Shown: positions 35,904 through 51,000, numbered from the stretch's first letter. The stretch is DNA of 64,000 bases from Echinostoma caproni (GCA_900618425.1 UZAN01039633.1:1997-65996); one strand, 5' to 3'. Program-made: numbers and translations. Notes: a model not told the origin generated them from the sequence alone.

Positions 35904-38900
35904 GGTATAAACACATGTTAGCACTAGAATGTTCGATAAGGCGTAATTCCATGATTCAAAGAAAATTCTAACCCATCCGGTCGTTTGTCCTTCCAACCCT
36001 ATACTCTTAGCAATATACTGTGCATAGTTTTATTCTCTTGATTTCTCCCAACTTATACTGATTGCCCCTGAGGTATCAATAAGCCCTGAAACTAAACTTA
36101 GAAAATCAGCGATCTGATATCTACAAACTACCAAGCATTATATGATTGCGAGTCGCTTTGGGAATATTCGAATTGAAATTTAAGATAAAATAGGAATACA
36201 GATTTTATCGAGAACCCAGTGTGGACACGACAAATTCCAACTGAGATCCTCTACTACTCGCATCTACAGAGGTCAGAATGCTTTAGCCGGAGTTGTATAA
36301 TTCGAAGAAAGAAGTGCGCCTGTATTTGGTTATGTAGAGACTATCTTTGAGGGAAACAGAGAAACTTTGAAGTAAATCCTGACTACCCAAATCATTATGG
36401 CAAAAGAAACTGGAAATTTGGAGTACGTTGTGAAGTTTTGGCAAATGATTGGCAACCGAGAAGAGTGTTGATTACAGAAGAAGTCCTGAGAACGCTTTCA
36501 AGTCAAGAAAGAACTAAGTAAGAAGAACATCTAACATCTAACGTTTAAAAATATTTACTGTAACAAGTACGTAACAAAATATACAATGGAGTCATTCTAC
36601 CTCACACACTTCAGGGATACCGACTGAAGTGCAATGTGATATTTCCGCAATAAAGAAAGTGATGGGGTGTGGTTCCCCACAAATAACGGCAATACGAGTA
36701 ACGACAACTCATAGGTGTTACAATGGAAATTTACCTTATAGTCAAACTCCACTCATAATATGCGTACGTTCCATTTTATCGGCCACTAAATTTACCGTCC
36801 AAACTACCGTGGGAAAGTGAGACCGTGGTGTGAAGCAACTATTCGGAAGACAACCAAAAATGGACAAGGCTCTGACCGTATGAGATACATACGGAAATCA
36901 GTGTAAACGTACGTGGCTGCTTACGTTTGTTCACTTAATATCCACATAAGATATAACCATGGATCTAAACGAATAGATATTAAAAGTGTCTGGAAAAACT
37001 ATATTCAATAGTGATTCCAAAACGTGGTGTCGAAAATGAACAGAACTTTTAAGAGACACTGAATCGGCCAGGTGCAACTCAGAGCGTTGTTCATAATACT
37101 AGTTCCAATTAGGCGATGTTTGGAGAATCTGTCAACACTGGGGCATCCCAGGAATAACAGCCTGAGAATCGACGACAATTTCAAGGCGGTTAATGAGACG
37201 ACCTTGGTATATTTTTCCGTACTGTGAGTTCCTCATGTTTTAGAGCACTGTGTTTATGGAGGAGATTGGGCTAGCACGAAAGTATATCGTGGTAACTTCA
37301 GGGCTCCCAAGCGTTGTCTTTACACTTGGTTGAATAGGTCCAGTGTCTAATCCTGCGAACTTAGTGACAAGAAATTACCTTTGTCAATTACCTCCTATGT
37401 TTGATGGGCAAGTTGGACGATATCAGTTGATTCAGTGGACGCCAAGGAGGTAACCGCAGTTGATTTACGAATATGCCGAGTTTATGGTTTTCAGCTATGA
37501 TTAAACTATTTTATATAACAAGCAGCTTACAAAAAGAACATTAAATTCCAAAACACAATTAGTTTCTGCAGCCAAGGAATCCAAAGAAAAGGTCATGTTA
37601 CTACTTTGCAGGAGTGTGACTGGATAAAAATCATGGTTATTGAAAAAATTCAAACTTCACTATATTTCCATGGTATACATGGCCAACATCTCCCACGCGA
37701 ATATAATTCTTATCAAAAACGCGTGAGTGATTTGCACTTCATTTGAAAGTTGGTTATCTGTTGTTAACCGCAAGTTGGTTTATCGGGCTCTATTTTACTA
37801 TTTTTAAATAACGCCCCTTGCGATAGCAAAGCCGCGGCATTCTTGAATGTAAAAGGCGCATGACTATCTACGAACTACTTTTCGATAACATTTTTCTACC
37901 ACGTAATCAAGCATTGCTACATCAATTAAGTGCGTAATATTTAGTAAGAATCGTCCATCATACCCCAGTTTTTGTAATTTCTTTATAGCCAAAACTGTTA
38001 TTGATCACGGTGGGCGCCATATACTTATTTCCGCGGTTATTTCTACATTGAAATCGAATAGGACAAAATTTGGTTTGAAAATTATATGATTTGGTTACTG
38101 ACATTTTCCCAAGGAAACAAGTATTTTTGTGATAAATGGTACCTTAAAAGTGAAAAACCCCTGAATGCACCGTCCTAATGTTAATCAGATAGTGTCGCAA
38201 GCACTTTCAAGTTCTTTGAATACATAAATACTACGTGAAATTGTACATTTAAATTCCACTTTAAATAAACAGTACATAATAATAAATTAGCGGAAAAGTA
38301 ACGGAGGTGACGTCTTTTTCTCGATCCCATTCATGTTGACACAAATATCCCAACCGATTTTTCATTATACTCAAAATGATATACTACTGAATAAATCCAT
38401 GAGCGAAGAGACATAACGGGTTATTAAATGTAATTCTTTCTAGTGCTTTTTCTGCAAAATCCCTCACACGTTTCTTTTAATGAAGAATTTATACTCAACT
38501 GGAACTCCAAAAAGAGCACGAAACACAGAAGTACACAAACCTAGATATCACAAGAAAATGATCAAATGAAAGTTCTGTGCGCCAGTGAACCTAAGCACGG
38601 GGTTAGTGCTTGTTCGAACACTTTTACACACTTTTACTTTCGATGTTTTACTGCTTCTTGGAAGAGCAAACCGAAAACTCTGGTCTGGTCTGGTGGTTCA
38701 TTTATCCTCCAGGCGCACTTGACAGTCTGTACACCGATACACCCAGATGTGTAAGTGGATGAAATCCGAATTACGCTTATGGCTCATAAAAGGGAAGCAT
38801 TACTTCACCACTTTCCAGTCAGAAGCTGAATCCGTCCGTGTGAATAAAAAGCAACCAGAATAAAACAAGGCGATCTTTGAAAAACTCTAGCTTTGTCACA

Positions 38901-40988
38901 ATATTACTAGCAATTAATATAAAAATCGCGGCGGAATACGTCTTAAGTACTGCTGGATTTAATGCATTACGGAACTGAAGCAAACTGTTGATTGGATAGT
39001 GTCAATTAAGTTTAAATTTAGTTTGAGCATCAAAGTGTGGATGAAATAGCTCAGACCAGTTACACGTCTCTCACCTCAAATCTCAAGCTCCAACTTGACT
39101 CCAGGTGGAACACTCCGTACAGCATTTGATTGAGCCAAAATGATCAACTGTTCTGATCTCCGTAGTGGATTAACCATAGATTTTGGATACTGCAGCATCA
39201 GGCTAAGAAATTTCTCATCTCTCTCATCTTCTGGAAGAAAACGAATAACTTACTGACTCCAATCCAACTCACCTCAATGATACTGACCAACCGATTGACC
39301 AGGAATAACCATTGTTATCCAAAAACAAAAGAAAATGCGAAGATCTTAACATTTCACTGGGATTTAGAAGATATCTTTTCTTCAGGTAGAGCTGACGCAC
39401 AGAAAGTCCAACCATCAGTAAATCAGTCTCATTTATACGGCGTCTAAGATACTTATTTTCCTGGTTCGGCACCGAGGGATTCTCTTGTACAAGTATGTTT
39501 CCAAACCGCCCCGCCCAAATCTGGGAATCTTCGTGATAACTTGACGAATCTCCAATACGTTCGGTAACATCAAAGCATTCAACTGGTTGATTACAGTAAT
39601 TGACTGCTCAGAAGGAGCATGTATTAATAGCATTTTAAAATTATCAAAGTGATTTATGTTTGTAAATCAAATAGTGTCATGGTTTATCACAACATCTCCA
39701 TTCATGACTAGTAGGCATGCAGCATCAGGTTTCGTCAATTGATTACATTGTGTAATGCTCCTAAAGAACCATTCCTATATGGCAGATATCGAGATTCAAA
39801 ATGCCTCTTATAATTCTAGTTTAGAACCCCAAAAATCTGCCAGAGTTTGTTATCTAGAGAATAAAATATCTTATTACAGATCAGTATAACCTCCGTATCA
39901 TCTTGATACAATGTTTTCCTCCAAGACTCACATAGCACAGTTAATTATCTTCCCATCTTCAATGATTCTTTGGTTACAGATGAGAAGAATGTCTACTTTG
40001 GCAGCTCTTGTAATAGGTTTGATCTGACATTTCAACGAAGATCAAACAACATACACTACAATTCTTCCTTTTTGATGAAATTGAATAATCAACCATCTGT
40101 TTAAGATCGATCAACTTTTGGATTCTAAATTTATAACTAGTCATTGAAAGTTTCCTTTCCATAATTAGAAATAAGACGCATGTTAGTTGCGCTACTGCGT
40201 CGACATATATTATCTGTTAGATGACGGAAGACTTAGTTCGTTCAATTGACGAAATACTCAGACCACAAAGCAAAGAAAACGTTAATTGGAAATTTAAGCA
40301 GTTCTTATTTGTTGCAAAGTACCGTCACCATTGTGAATTCGTCAATTCAACTGAAAACAGAATATAGACGTACAAACATCTGGACAACCAAGCAGCTCAC
40401 TGAACTGCTTCATTTTCTCCGTTCGCGATTAGGCCTACCAAGACATACCTAGTTAGATTCTCACCTCACTCATATAATCATTTTGGACTCTATTGCTACA
40501 ACTCACTTGAAACTACACCGACATCGACCACTTTTTTCAAAGAAGTAGTCGAGCAGTTGGATCGTTTAGTAAAGAATTTTTGTGTTATTTGCCCGTGGAA
40601 GTAAAAGTAGAAAACGAATTAGTGAGAGTTGGTTAATAACCTGAACACGAAGTCTAAATATAGTGACAATAAAACCGGCACCTTTAGGGAGCAGCCGGTT
40701 TCCTCACTCGGATCCTTGAAATTTTGGGTATCTTTGATTGCAAACTCTGACACAGCTGACTTGGAAACACAGTCAGTGAGTTGTCCACGTTGTAACAAGC
40801 TCCTTCTTTCAATGCTTGTACATTTTTTTGGTAGAACGCGTCAATAGGTAACCTGAATGAATGCAATCTCCCTGTTGACTACCATTTTGGTCAAAGGGAT
40901 TAAATGACGTTTATAACTAGAAAGAACAACAGTTAGTTTTCAACTATACTCTTCTCTCAGGTACCATAATGTTGTTTGGATTTGAATA
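34796..40988. other. Intergenic, no gene recognised
   Basis: Long AT-rich stretch. It has a TA array at 35865-35900 and a single N at 35260. The frames at 39269-39633 (-) and 40246-40452 (+) are short and lack motifs. I see no gene. Confidence 0.4.
35865..35900. repeat. (TA)n microsatellite
   Basis: Eighteen alternating AT units. Confidence 0.9.
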
Positions 40989-40996
40989 AAATACAG

Positions 40997-41348
40997 ATCG
41001 TTCAAATAGCTGTTTGGCAGATTGAAGTTTTATGTTGAAATTGTGAAAAGTTCAGTAGCCTCGGTGGGATTGGAGCCCAACCACGGACGCCACCTACGCC
41101 CTTTGTACATCGCACACTTCACCAGTCGAGCTACGAGGTCACACCAGTAGCGCTGATCTTTTCACATTCGAATCACCCATCCAACTTACTTAGGTATATG
41201 GCATAAGGCAGTCAGATTACGTGCTATCTAGAGGATGCCATATACCTGTGTAATTCGGCTGGGTGATTTGAATGTGAAAACGCTAGTGCGATCGGTGTGG
41301 CCTCGTAGCTCAGCTGGTAGAGAGTGCGCTGTACAAAAGCATAGGCAC
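40997..41348. mobile_element. SINE-B head-to-head pair (fold-back)
   Basis: A nearly complete minus-strand SINE-B unit (40997 to about 41187, with tail GTTCAAATAGCTGTTTGGCAG and the reversed boxes) faces a plus-strand unit (from about 41250) cut off inside its tRNA-like part. The arms 41128-41204 and 41235-41311 are imperfect reverse complements around a 30-nt centre and could form a long hairpin. AATACAG occurs at 40990-40996 and 41349-41355 and may be a short target duplication. Confidence 0.65.
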
Positions 41349-41911
41349 AATACAGGTTGTCTTCAAAACGTGATACACTAGAGCAGAATTTTATTCATTT
41401 TTTTTGCATTTGAAGTTTTTTTTCCATGAAACAACTCCCCCGAACTCTGCTACTTAAACTCGGACCAATCTGTCTCACCGTGCTACAAGTGTTCTCGTCT
41501 CGTCACTGGAATGCTCAAAAATTGAACCATGCAACGAGTTGCACCTCTGTGAGAGCAATTCAAAATTCCTAACACATTCCTAAATTCCATAAAGTACAAT
41601 CATACCTGAGGCTTGGAGACTTTTCCATCATTCACGTAATCGGAATATGTAGATCAGCCACTTTGTGTTGTCCCAATCTTAACATGCATACTTTACCAAT
41701 ATTATAGTGTCATACGGTGGTTGCTTTAGTCGATAAGCATGTCATCATTCACCAGTAACTATTTCATGCTGCACTCTGTTGCGTCCGACTCTTGAGTAGA
41801 TATNTAGATATTACGCAATAAATAAGTGCATACTTTATGAATACCGCAAGAAATCTCTCCGGAAGTTCAACCGATACGCTTTCCCTTCCTCCATGCACTT
41901 GCTCATGAACG

Positions 41912-41917
41912 TTTATT
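41912..41917 (-). terminator. Candidate poly(A) signal of gene C
   Basis: AATAAA on the minus strand about 130 nt downstream of the stop codon at 42048-42046, a usual 3' UTR length for this kind of gene. Confidence 0.4.
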
Positions 41918-42045
41918 GACGAACACGTTGAGTGCATTGTTGAGAATCATGCCCATTGGAAATATCAAGTATTACTTGACATCAAAAGTCAAACATCGTA
42001 AAATAAAGTAATTAAAATATATGAAGTATCTCAGTAGATCGTCAA

Positions 42046-45000
42046 TTAACTTGGTGTTTTCCAAATCAAGAAAACGCGCTTTTGGAATTGAAAGAAGAAA
42101 GATGTGTTTGATTCGTAGGAAAATGTACTCCAACTNNNNNNNNNNNNNNNNNNNNNNNNNNNNNNNNNNNNNNNNNNNNNNNNNNNNNNNNNNNNNNNNN
42201 NNNNNNNNNNNNNNNNNNNNNNNNNNNNNNNNNNNNNNNNNNNNNNNNNNNNNNNNNNNNNNNNNNNNNNNNNNNNNNNNNNNNNNNNNNNNNNNNNNNN
42301 NNNNNNNNNNNNNNNNNNNNNNNNNNNNNNNNNNNNNNNNNNNNNNNNNNNNNNNNNNNNNNNNNNNNNNNNNNNNNNNNNNNNNNNNNNNNNNNNNNNN
42401 NNNNNNNNNNNNNNNNNNNNNNNNNNNNNNNNNNNNNNNNNNNNNNNNNNNNNNNNNNNNNNNNNNNNNNNNNNNNNNNNNNNNNNNNNNNNNNNNNNNN
42501 NNNNNNNNNNNNNNNNNNNNNNNNNNNNNNNNNNNNNGAAAATGTACTCCAACTAGATCCTCGCGTGATGATCACGTGCCACATTCGACCGTAAATCAGG
42601 TCCAGATGACGTTTTAGCTCACTGCTCACACTGTTCCCATCGAAGTTTTCATCTTTGATCAGCTCCCGGGCCTTGTCAATCACTGTCATCTGTTGATCAA
42701 ATGGCATTGTGGCAGAAATCACAGAAACATCGGCACCAAGACTGGGTAGTATGGATGGCATATGCACTTTCTGATCCCGATAGCCCCGTCTGTTCATGTA
42801 AACCGTATGGAAATGATGCAAATAAGAGAAAGTTATTGGAGAGACCATGTGGACTGTATTATGTGATTTCGCGATTTGCAAGTGCTTTTGCCTTATTTGT
42901 TCAGATACGCACAATAAAACATACTACTTATATATTGAACCTTCACCGCAACAAACAGCAACTGTCATCGCAATAAATGAGATACGAGCTACTGTGATTC
43001 ACATTTGTCAGTAGTAGATTTGTTCATTAAACCGTACAAAATGAACATCAATGGATGATGAAACTCCCACTCATTTGAAGTTGCACTCAATACTACTTTA
43101 ATTACCACAAAGAAAGAAACTTGATTAAACCGTTATTCGAGCAGGATTTATGAATTACCTACGCATTTCATAACCCACCAGAAATCGTCGGTGGCGAGAA
43201 TTTGGCACAAAATTATTATTACTATTGTTGAAGTGATTTTCATTTTGTTGACTCATCAAGCGTCAGTTGAACCATTTGACTTACTCACGAAAGCTTATTG
43301 ATTTTCTCTTTGCTTACAGCATGCAGTTTGTTCCAGAAGACAATGTGGTCCTAGAGGTCAATAATACCCTGTGTACCTTTTTGGAAAACATTTTCTACGT
43401 GATTGATTACACATCAATTTACGGTGCTCAAAGTAAATAAATTCTTATCCAGTATAGCCGCAATATTGAAATCCGTATGACCACAGTAAAAACTTGTTTT
43501 ATTCAGCCCACAAAAGGTAGGATGAAACGATAATGAACCATAAAGGACAAATGAGCTTTGATGTTACTCGTAACGAACCATTGAAATATAATGGAAGTGT
43601 TTGTGATAACCAACAAGACCATCGAGAGTGTCTGGTGCCTCTGAAAAATCGAATGGGCTAATTCAAGCTCGATACTCTAAACTTCATCTGACAGTTTATA
43701 ATAAACCAGTAGGGTAATTACGCAGAACAACAGTTCGCTGATGGCACAACTATGAACCAGTTCCCGGTTGATTGCATTAAGTTCAAACTATCGTGGGCAC
43801 TCTCAAAATGGTTACTTAGTGGTATATCTTTCGACTTCTCAGCATGTTCCAACATAAAATTTTCCCTCTGTGTATTCACATGGACTAATGCATTGTATAT
43901 TGTTTTTTACTTGATCAATATTGATACTCTCCGTGATATATGACCAAGGAAACCAAACATCTAACGGATTCATTGAACAAAAGATTCGGAGGTGGTTGGG
44001 GGATTTACATCCCAGTTTCATATGCTGCTCGATTTCTTATTGTTAAAATGAATGAAACAAATCTATCGAACTGCCGGATGCACAACAATAATTATTATTA
44101 CATCCGACATGAACAGTTCTGGTACTTTTGAAGTATCATGAATGGAATCACCTATACGATTGTTTAAATGCTTTAAGTATTGTTAATAGTCTTGAGTGTG
44201 GGTTTCACCCTTGAAAGATCGTTAATTGCCCACCACTTCACTGCATTTATGTGCAATGGAAATATCTATAATGAACGATAAAGCGCACTAAGCAGCGTTT
44301 CCTCCTCTTCAGGATTCGTCAACATGGTGTACTTTTTGTGGCCTTGTCAGGACCCAACCGGAAGTTTTGCGGTTCAAGGTTTGACAGGGACATAAAATGT
44401 ACTCACCGCTGACGAGTCTCGAAACACTTGTCCAGTGCGCTTCTCTGTTCAACACAGATTCTTCCGTTATATATAAAGTTTTTAGCAGTTTCCTACGATT
44501 GTTTACTTCCTAATGGTTGGGATAATTGTAAAACTATTTTGTTTACTCTCCATTGGAACAAAGAGGTTTTTCTTCCTTGCAAGTATCATCACGTGCATAG
44601 ATAGTATCACCACAGTAGATCAAACTGTACCTGTATCTACCTGAAACCAACATGGTCTCCCTCTCTCTCATCATAGTAGAATTTGCACCCTTGTTTTTAC
44701 TGCCTGAATCTTTCTCATGTGACACAACAGTCGGCCGTCATAGCCTGCCAGTGATCGACAGTTTATCATCTTACAATTCATATTTTTGCTGTTTCTCTGT
44801 TTCTCAGCCGAAAGCCACGTATACCTTAGTAGAAACTGAAACTGCTCACAATTTTATTCTTGAATTTTACATTCTTCTTTTGAATACATCATGACACAAT
44901 GTTCAGGAAGAGAGAATCGAGCAATCAGAATGCTGCCATAAAACACAGATAGTAGAAACGTCAGGCGATGGTGATGGTATCTAAACACACGTCCTCTGGG

Positions 45001-48000
45001 GAGATAATTTGGTAACTTGAAATGATTCGATAAAAATTTTATGAGAAATCATTAATTTTGAGTAGTCGTGTAATTTAGTTTGTTCCCTAATTATCCACAC
45101 ACACTCACTATAAGTAGGATTTGATGAGTAGATTAGTGAACCTTACGTTTGTTTTTCAGTTAATATGCAATTTTTTCAGTAAACTGTATCTGTCAGTTTT
45201 CTGAAATCTAAATGCTTCCTCATTCAGACTTTGTGATCAGCTGACAAACCTAGGTAAATGGAAAAAAACATTAAATCTTCTACATCCAAGAGAAAACAAA
45301 TAACAGAATAGTCGGTGATGGTTGACAGTCTACTTCAGAACCAAAAATGAAATCTACTTAATTAGCGTTTTGAAGTATCATAGAGAAATGGAGGTTTGAA
45401 ACATTATGCGATTGTGAACTCTCATCAGCATCAATGTACGGACCGGTACCGTTAAGTTGGTTACCTGCATGTTCCAAACAGCACCATCCAAAACACGACA
45501 CGATTTCAATCGAAAATAAACAATCTCGTTTGTCACAATTGACCATAAAAAATAGTTACAAGCGGAAGGGAAGAACTTACGCCTCCGGAACACCGATACC
45601 CAGTCCGTGACAAAATTCTTCAAGCGTGATTGTTCCCGATCCGTCCGTATCAAACAGTAAATTCCAGCGCTGGAATCAATGATTCGGATCAATAGAAAGA
45701 GCAGGGTAATTAGTACCATCAAACAAAATTGAGTTTGAAGCATTCCGATAACAAAATATAATGCTATTATGGGGAGAAAATGCAGAAGTCACTTGAGCAG
45801 GGGTTAAGTTATATTCAATCGTTCCCGAGTAGGCTGTTTCTTCTCGTGGAAGCAAACACAGTCTGTTTAATGCAGGTATATTTATCATTCCATATTTTAC
45901 TGGATGAGCACAACTATGTGAGGAAAAATTGAACCATTATTGCAATAAGATAAACTTTTATTTCATTCAGGGTCAAGATATTCAAGAATCTGCCTGGAAC
46001 GGTTCACGGAAATTCCGATTTATGATTCAAGTGTTTTAGTAAATTATGTTCTTACCAGTAGGTCAAAATAATGTATTCTTCTCTTGCGCTTCTAAAATTC
46101 AGTTGTGCAGGAATGTACGGGTTCCACGAGGAATACTGTCATATGCTAAGGTCCGGTCTCTCCGACCGATTTGCAAAACCTTCTACACTTGATGCTACGC
46201 ACGTTTGCCGTCAGTTGTAATCTCCATCTAGTATCCATAGTATCCAAGCGATTAGAAAACTCTTGCGATTGAATTGGTGTCCCCGTCGAACAATGCTCGC
46301 TCGGTATGGGGATTTTCTGGATGATACATCCCTACCTGCTGTTCAATTGACAACTGAATGTGGTTGCATTCCCTATACAGTTTAGAAATGCGAAACCCTG
46401 AGAATTTCTGATGCAAACACACTCAGGACTCTTTTTCTTCTGTAACACTGGAGGAGGAAAGTACATTGTGAAAGCGTTTCGACTCAATTAGGACAAAGTT
46501 CTATTGAGGAGCAAAATATGATACCTCTGTTCAGTTGACATTTACCAGTTTCCAAAAATTTCCATGTAAACCTCCGAATATCATGATTGAACTACACGGC
46601 ACTCTTTTATGGATCATAGGAAATATCACAATCATTGATCGCGTGTAAAATAATGAACATTAATTTTTAATTCAGTCCCAATGAATCTGTCACATGCAAT
46701 TTTACTGTCTTCTACTAAAAGGTTTCCGTGTGTTTGGTTTCTCTCGTTTTCCTTGTCTGCGCATGATGTTAGCAGTTTATACCGTGTGATTTCTGTAAAG
46801 ACTTACCCAGTTCCCCTTATTATATGGGAACTTCCCAGTGGTAATCGTGAATGAAATGTGACCTGTGCAGAGAATGCAACATACAAAACTTTATCGGGTA
46901 CAATATGACCGAGTTCCACAAATACAATTTTACTCGAAAGACCACTCATGCTTCATCCTGTCCTCGTAATCTCGCCCGACTTCCCATGCATCTGCGCTGA
47001 ATGATTTCTCGTCAATCGATTGCCTTTCATGATTGCTCGAATTTATCGGTTTTTATCCGTGTGCCGCTGGCCCCTATGACGGCTTTTGACTAGAGATGTG
47101 AAAAAATGCACAAATAAAAGACTAAAAAGTATCCACAATGGGAAATAGATATGTTGTTCGACAGACGTGTGATCATCCTAATGAAATTAAGGTTACTATA
47201 AGAAAACTAATTAGAAGAATGAATAAACAGCAGGGCTCACGCAGATGTAGGAGGATATCTGGAAATAATTCAGGGAACATTGAGATTTTTTAAATAAAAA
47301 GGAATTTTAGATCTGATGTTTGCTTCATTTTGAGTAAAGACCGCGTCACTGGCAGGGCTCACGTTTATGAGCGCTTACGAAATGATCAGTGTACCGAGGC
47401 TTTAAAGTAAACGTATAATCTATGGTCACTGAGTAATACTTTCTCGTTTTCAAGTTTTCATGCTATTTAGATAAAATTTGAAGGAACCTGTTATTATCTT
47501 CAGACACATACATATGTAACAGAAATCGAAACCTTGTTGATTAGTAAAACTGGAAAGGCTGTTAGGTTGTTAAGTTTGTTGAATAAAGGAAAGTGCGATA
47601 AACATGCGAATTTAGGTGGAAAGAAGCAAATCGCGTCTGGAGATCACCGTTCACCTCTGATGACTAGGACAGTGGTCACAATTGAATTCAACGGTCAGGT
47701 TCCGGTTCGCTGTCGATCTTCGTAATCTTTTCTGCCGTACTCTGAATAATTTATCATGCGTACAGCAGAGCCGTTTCCCGGTCAGTAAACACTTTAACTC
47801 ACAGGGTTTATTCATTTGGTCAATGTGAAAACTGACATTTTGCCCACCAATAATAACTTATTGTGCTTTAAAGGGCCTGGGTCACACTGAGAATCATTTT
47901 TCGGCATACTATCCCGATAAAACAAGCAAAGCCAGAAGAACGACAGATTCACGGATACATTCGTTATGAGTATGACAGGTATGGTTTTATAATAATGACG

Positions 48001-51000
48001 ACCAACCTACTCCTAATAGGTACAGTCATGGCGAGCAATCCATCACTGTTTCAGTGGTTTTGCGATTTCCAGTGATGCTACTGGGTTGCAAGTGACTACT
48101 TGTTTTGAGAGCCGCCCTTTCACGAATGCGACTTTGTGTTTGTGTTCATGACCGATTTGCCACGGTTCTTGGTCGATGTCAAGTTGGCTGAAAACAGTAT
48201 GCAATGAGATTAAGATAGATTTATCATGTAGTCCCCAAAGTGAGATCCACCTCCACATTTATTGAGTGGTTAGTTTCTCAGTGCAGGCGCTGAAATATGT
48301 GGACAGAATGCAGAAAATCTCAGAAGAGAAATTAGAGGACCTGGGAGTTATCATGACAAAGGGCTTCAAAACAGCACGGTAAAATCCGAGGTTTAGAAAC
48401 GGGCTATGTAAGATATGCTCCACGGTTGCATGAAGGAACCCTGATATTTTCATCACTCATTGTAGTAACATAGTAAGTTCACATTTGTAATACGGTGTTC
48501 AAGCGTATTCACCTTCCTTTGAGGATTTACCGAATGTTTAGAAGGGGTTAATATCCGACTACCGTGATGATCTCGGAACCGGGGGTAACAGTTATTAGCA
48601 GACGTTCAAGGAATCTTTATCTGTTCTCGTTGGAGATAAGGAGAATCAGAGGGACCTCAGTGAAGGTTTCAAGATAATCAACGACCAGTCGGGGATAAAC
48701 TTAGAGGACATATTCTAATTCATCCCTTACTGTGTAACTAGGGCGTAAACCCTGATGCCTAAAAGTAACAACCTACTCGAAGAGGTTGTAATAAGCCCTA
48801 ATCTCATAGCAGTTGAGATGACCTTGGATGATCATTGGTCTTCCGTATTCTCCAAAACGTTTATCCATTGTCATCAGGTGGATTGTATAGGATTTACTAC
48901 TATGACACACATTCTGCTATTCAGAAAAAAACCCTGTCTATGTTTCAAGCCACCAGATTAGTCGACAACACAACGAACTGGACGCAAGACTGGAATGGAC
49001 CACACAACGTCCGAAGCAAAGTGATCTGAGTTGAGCTGAAATGACAGATCATCAACGAAATCCATAAGTCAAAACTTTTGATGGTATCCATTGACATGAT
49101 TTGAATAATTAGAAATATTTTAGCATTTTGTACAGCCCGATTTCGCATTACACCTTTTAATAAGTCTTCTTCGCTATGGTTTACGAGAGCAGGAGCAAGC
49201 CCTCAAGATCATCTAGTCTAAACACACGCATTCCCTGAAGTAACAACATAAGCAGTTCAATGAGTGAATATTCTGGTAAACACTTTATTTAGTACAATAT
49301 GAAGTTTCTTGTATTTTATGAAACAAATTCTGAATGAATTTGTTTCATTACAAACAATTAATCAATAAGCGCCAAACAACTGTTTTTTATATCAAGCTCA
49401 ATAACCATTTTTTCTGTTTATTTTTCACAAATAAAGTTACTATGGTGAATATGGAGAATCATAAACGATTGTGACCAGGGTTTAAACTGGCTTTTGATGG
49501 TTCTCAATCTCGTGATTTCAGGTTCAATTAGAGAGGTCGGTCAGAGACCTCAGCAGGAGGACAACAGTTAGTTACCGCCAAATACGATGACGGTCTGATA
49601 AAAAAAGGCGGTAAGGAATTTCTGTAATAAGCCGATCACACATATGAAAAGATTGCCGGAGTTCATTCAAGGGATACAAATAAAAAGATGAATAAAAGGA
49701 AGATACATCAGAGTCTAACAACCACAATTAAAATCCTACATACCAAATTATTCTCATAAACCCACATGATTCATCAGGAATGTGGGTAGAGTAAGGGATT
49801 ACAGATCTGTTCCATCTGAGAAAAGGTCTCACATACCTAAGCATTGGAATGACTAGTTGAATGACAGAATTGCGTTTGATGATAGCGTTCCCACGATGAA
49901 TTAGGTTTAAGTCGTTTTTAAGTGAACCTGAGAATATCTCAGGGGCACAAAGAAGAAAAGTTTTAAAAATTATTGTTTCAGTTCTCAACGAAGACATCAC
50001 ATTTTACCCAGTACCGAATTGCCTTAAATTGCTGACACAGAGGGATAACCAACACAGTTTACCCACGATTTTTTTACTGTGTTCAGTTCATAGAAGATTG
50101 CTTTGGAGCTGGGTGACCTCTGTATTGTATAGTGTTACCTGTGAAAAGTGATTAACAACGGTTAGCACAGAGAAGATCAGAAACACTGTTAAGTGGGGCG
50201 TGGAAAATGTATTCAGATATTTTCGAAAAAGTTTTAACTGTGAGGTGCTATTGGAGAAATTGAGCTTCCAGAATGATACGAAAGGGTTAGTGATACAAAT
50301 GTTATTGGCATAAGTGAAAATGTGACTGTCATAAAGTACAGTCAATTTCTTGCTATGTCGCACCCCTCGGGAACTCGAAAAAGTAGGTAAATTCTAAGAA
50401 CTGCGACCTAGCAGGGTAAACAGTAGTAGTTGCCAATAATTAGTATAAAAATCGGTTGACAGTTTTGTAACAAAATAACCCGGATTGATGAAAAGCAGGT
50501 TAATCCTGTTAGTTGTTTCCAATGTTTATAATTATAAACTGTTTATTTTTAATGGAATTTAGATTTACCGTCCTGTGTATTTTTTATGTATCGAAGAAAT
50601 TTAAATCTTTCATGACGCCCTCAGCTCGTACGCTGCATGCGGTATTCAGCTTCTTTCACTTGTAAGTGTCTAGTTATGCCGAAACTACCTCCCTTTCTTC
50701 AGGAGAACTTTTTCTAACCCAATAATCCCATAATAATTCCAAGTATTCCTCCATTCCGTAGCGATGTGAGGCTAACCACAGAATTGAATATATGACGTCC
50801 ACCATAATCTGCAACTGTTTTGGCTGTAATAATCCCATCAGTGGTAACCCAGTCAAGGAAAACAAAGGTGAACCAGCTGGGAAATATAGTGAGAAGGAGA
50901 TAAGGTTGAAATGAGTGAAATATCTGTTACAGGGTATACTCAGAACATTGACTTCTTTCCCATATTCAAACTGCTTGTTTGATGTGCAATCTATTGATGA

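Noticed and set aside
42021..42617. Plus-strand frame across the second gap
   Set aside because: It is antisense to exon 3 of gene C and is held open only by Ns.
46949..46961. GCTTCATCCTGTC, identical to the 3' end of gene B exon 2; considered as another exon 2
   Set aside because: The minus-strand translation upstream of it lacks the Arg-Trp start and the EF-hand loop found in every real exon 2.
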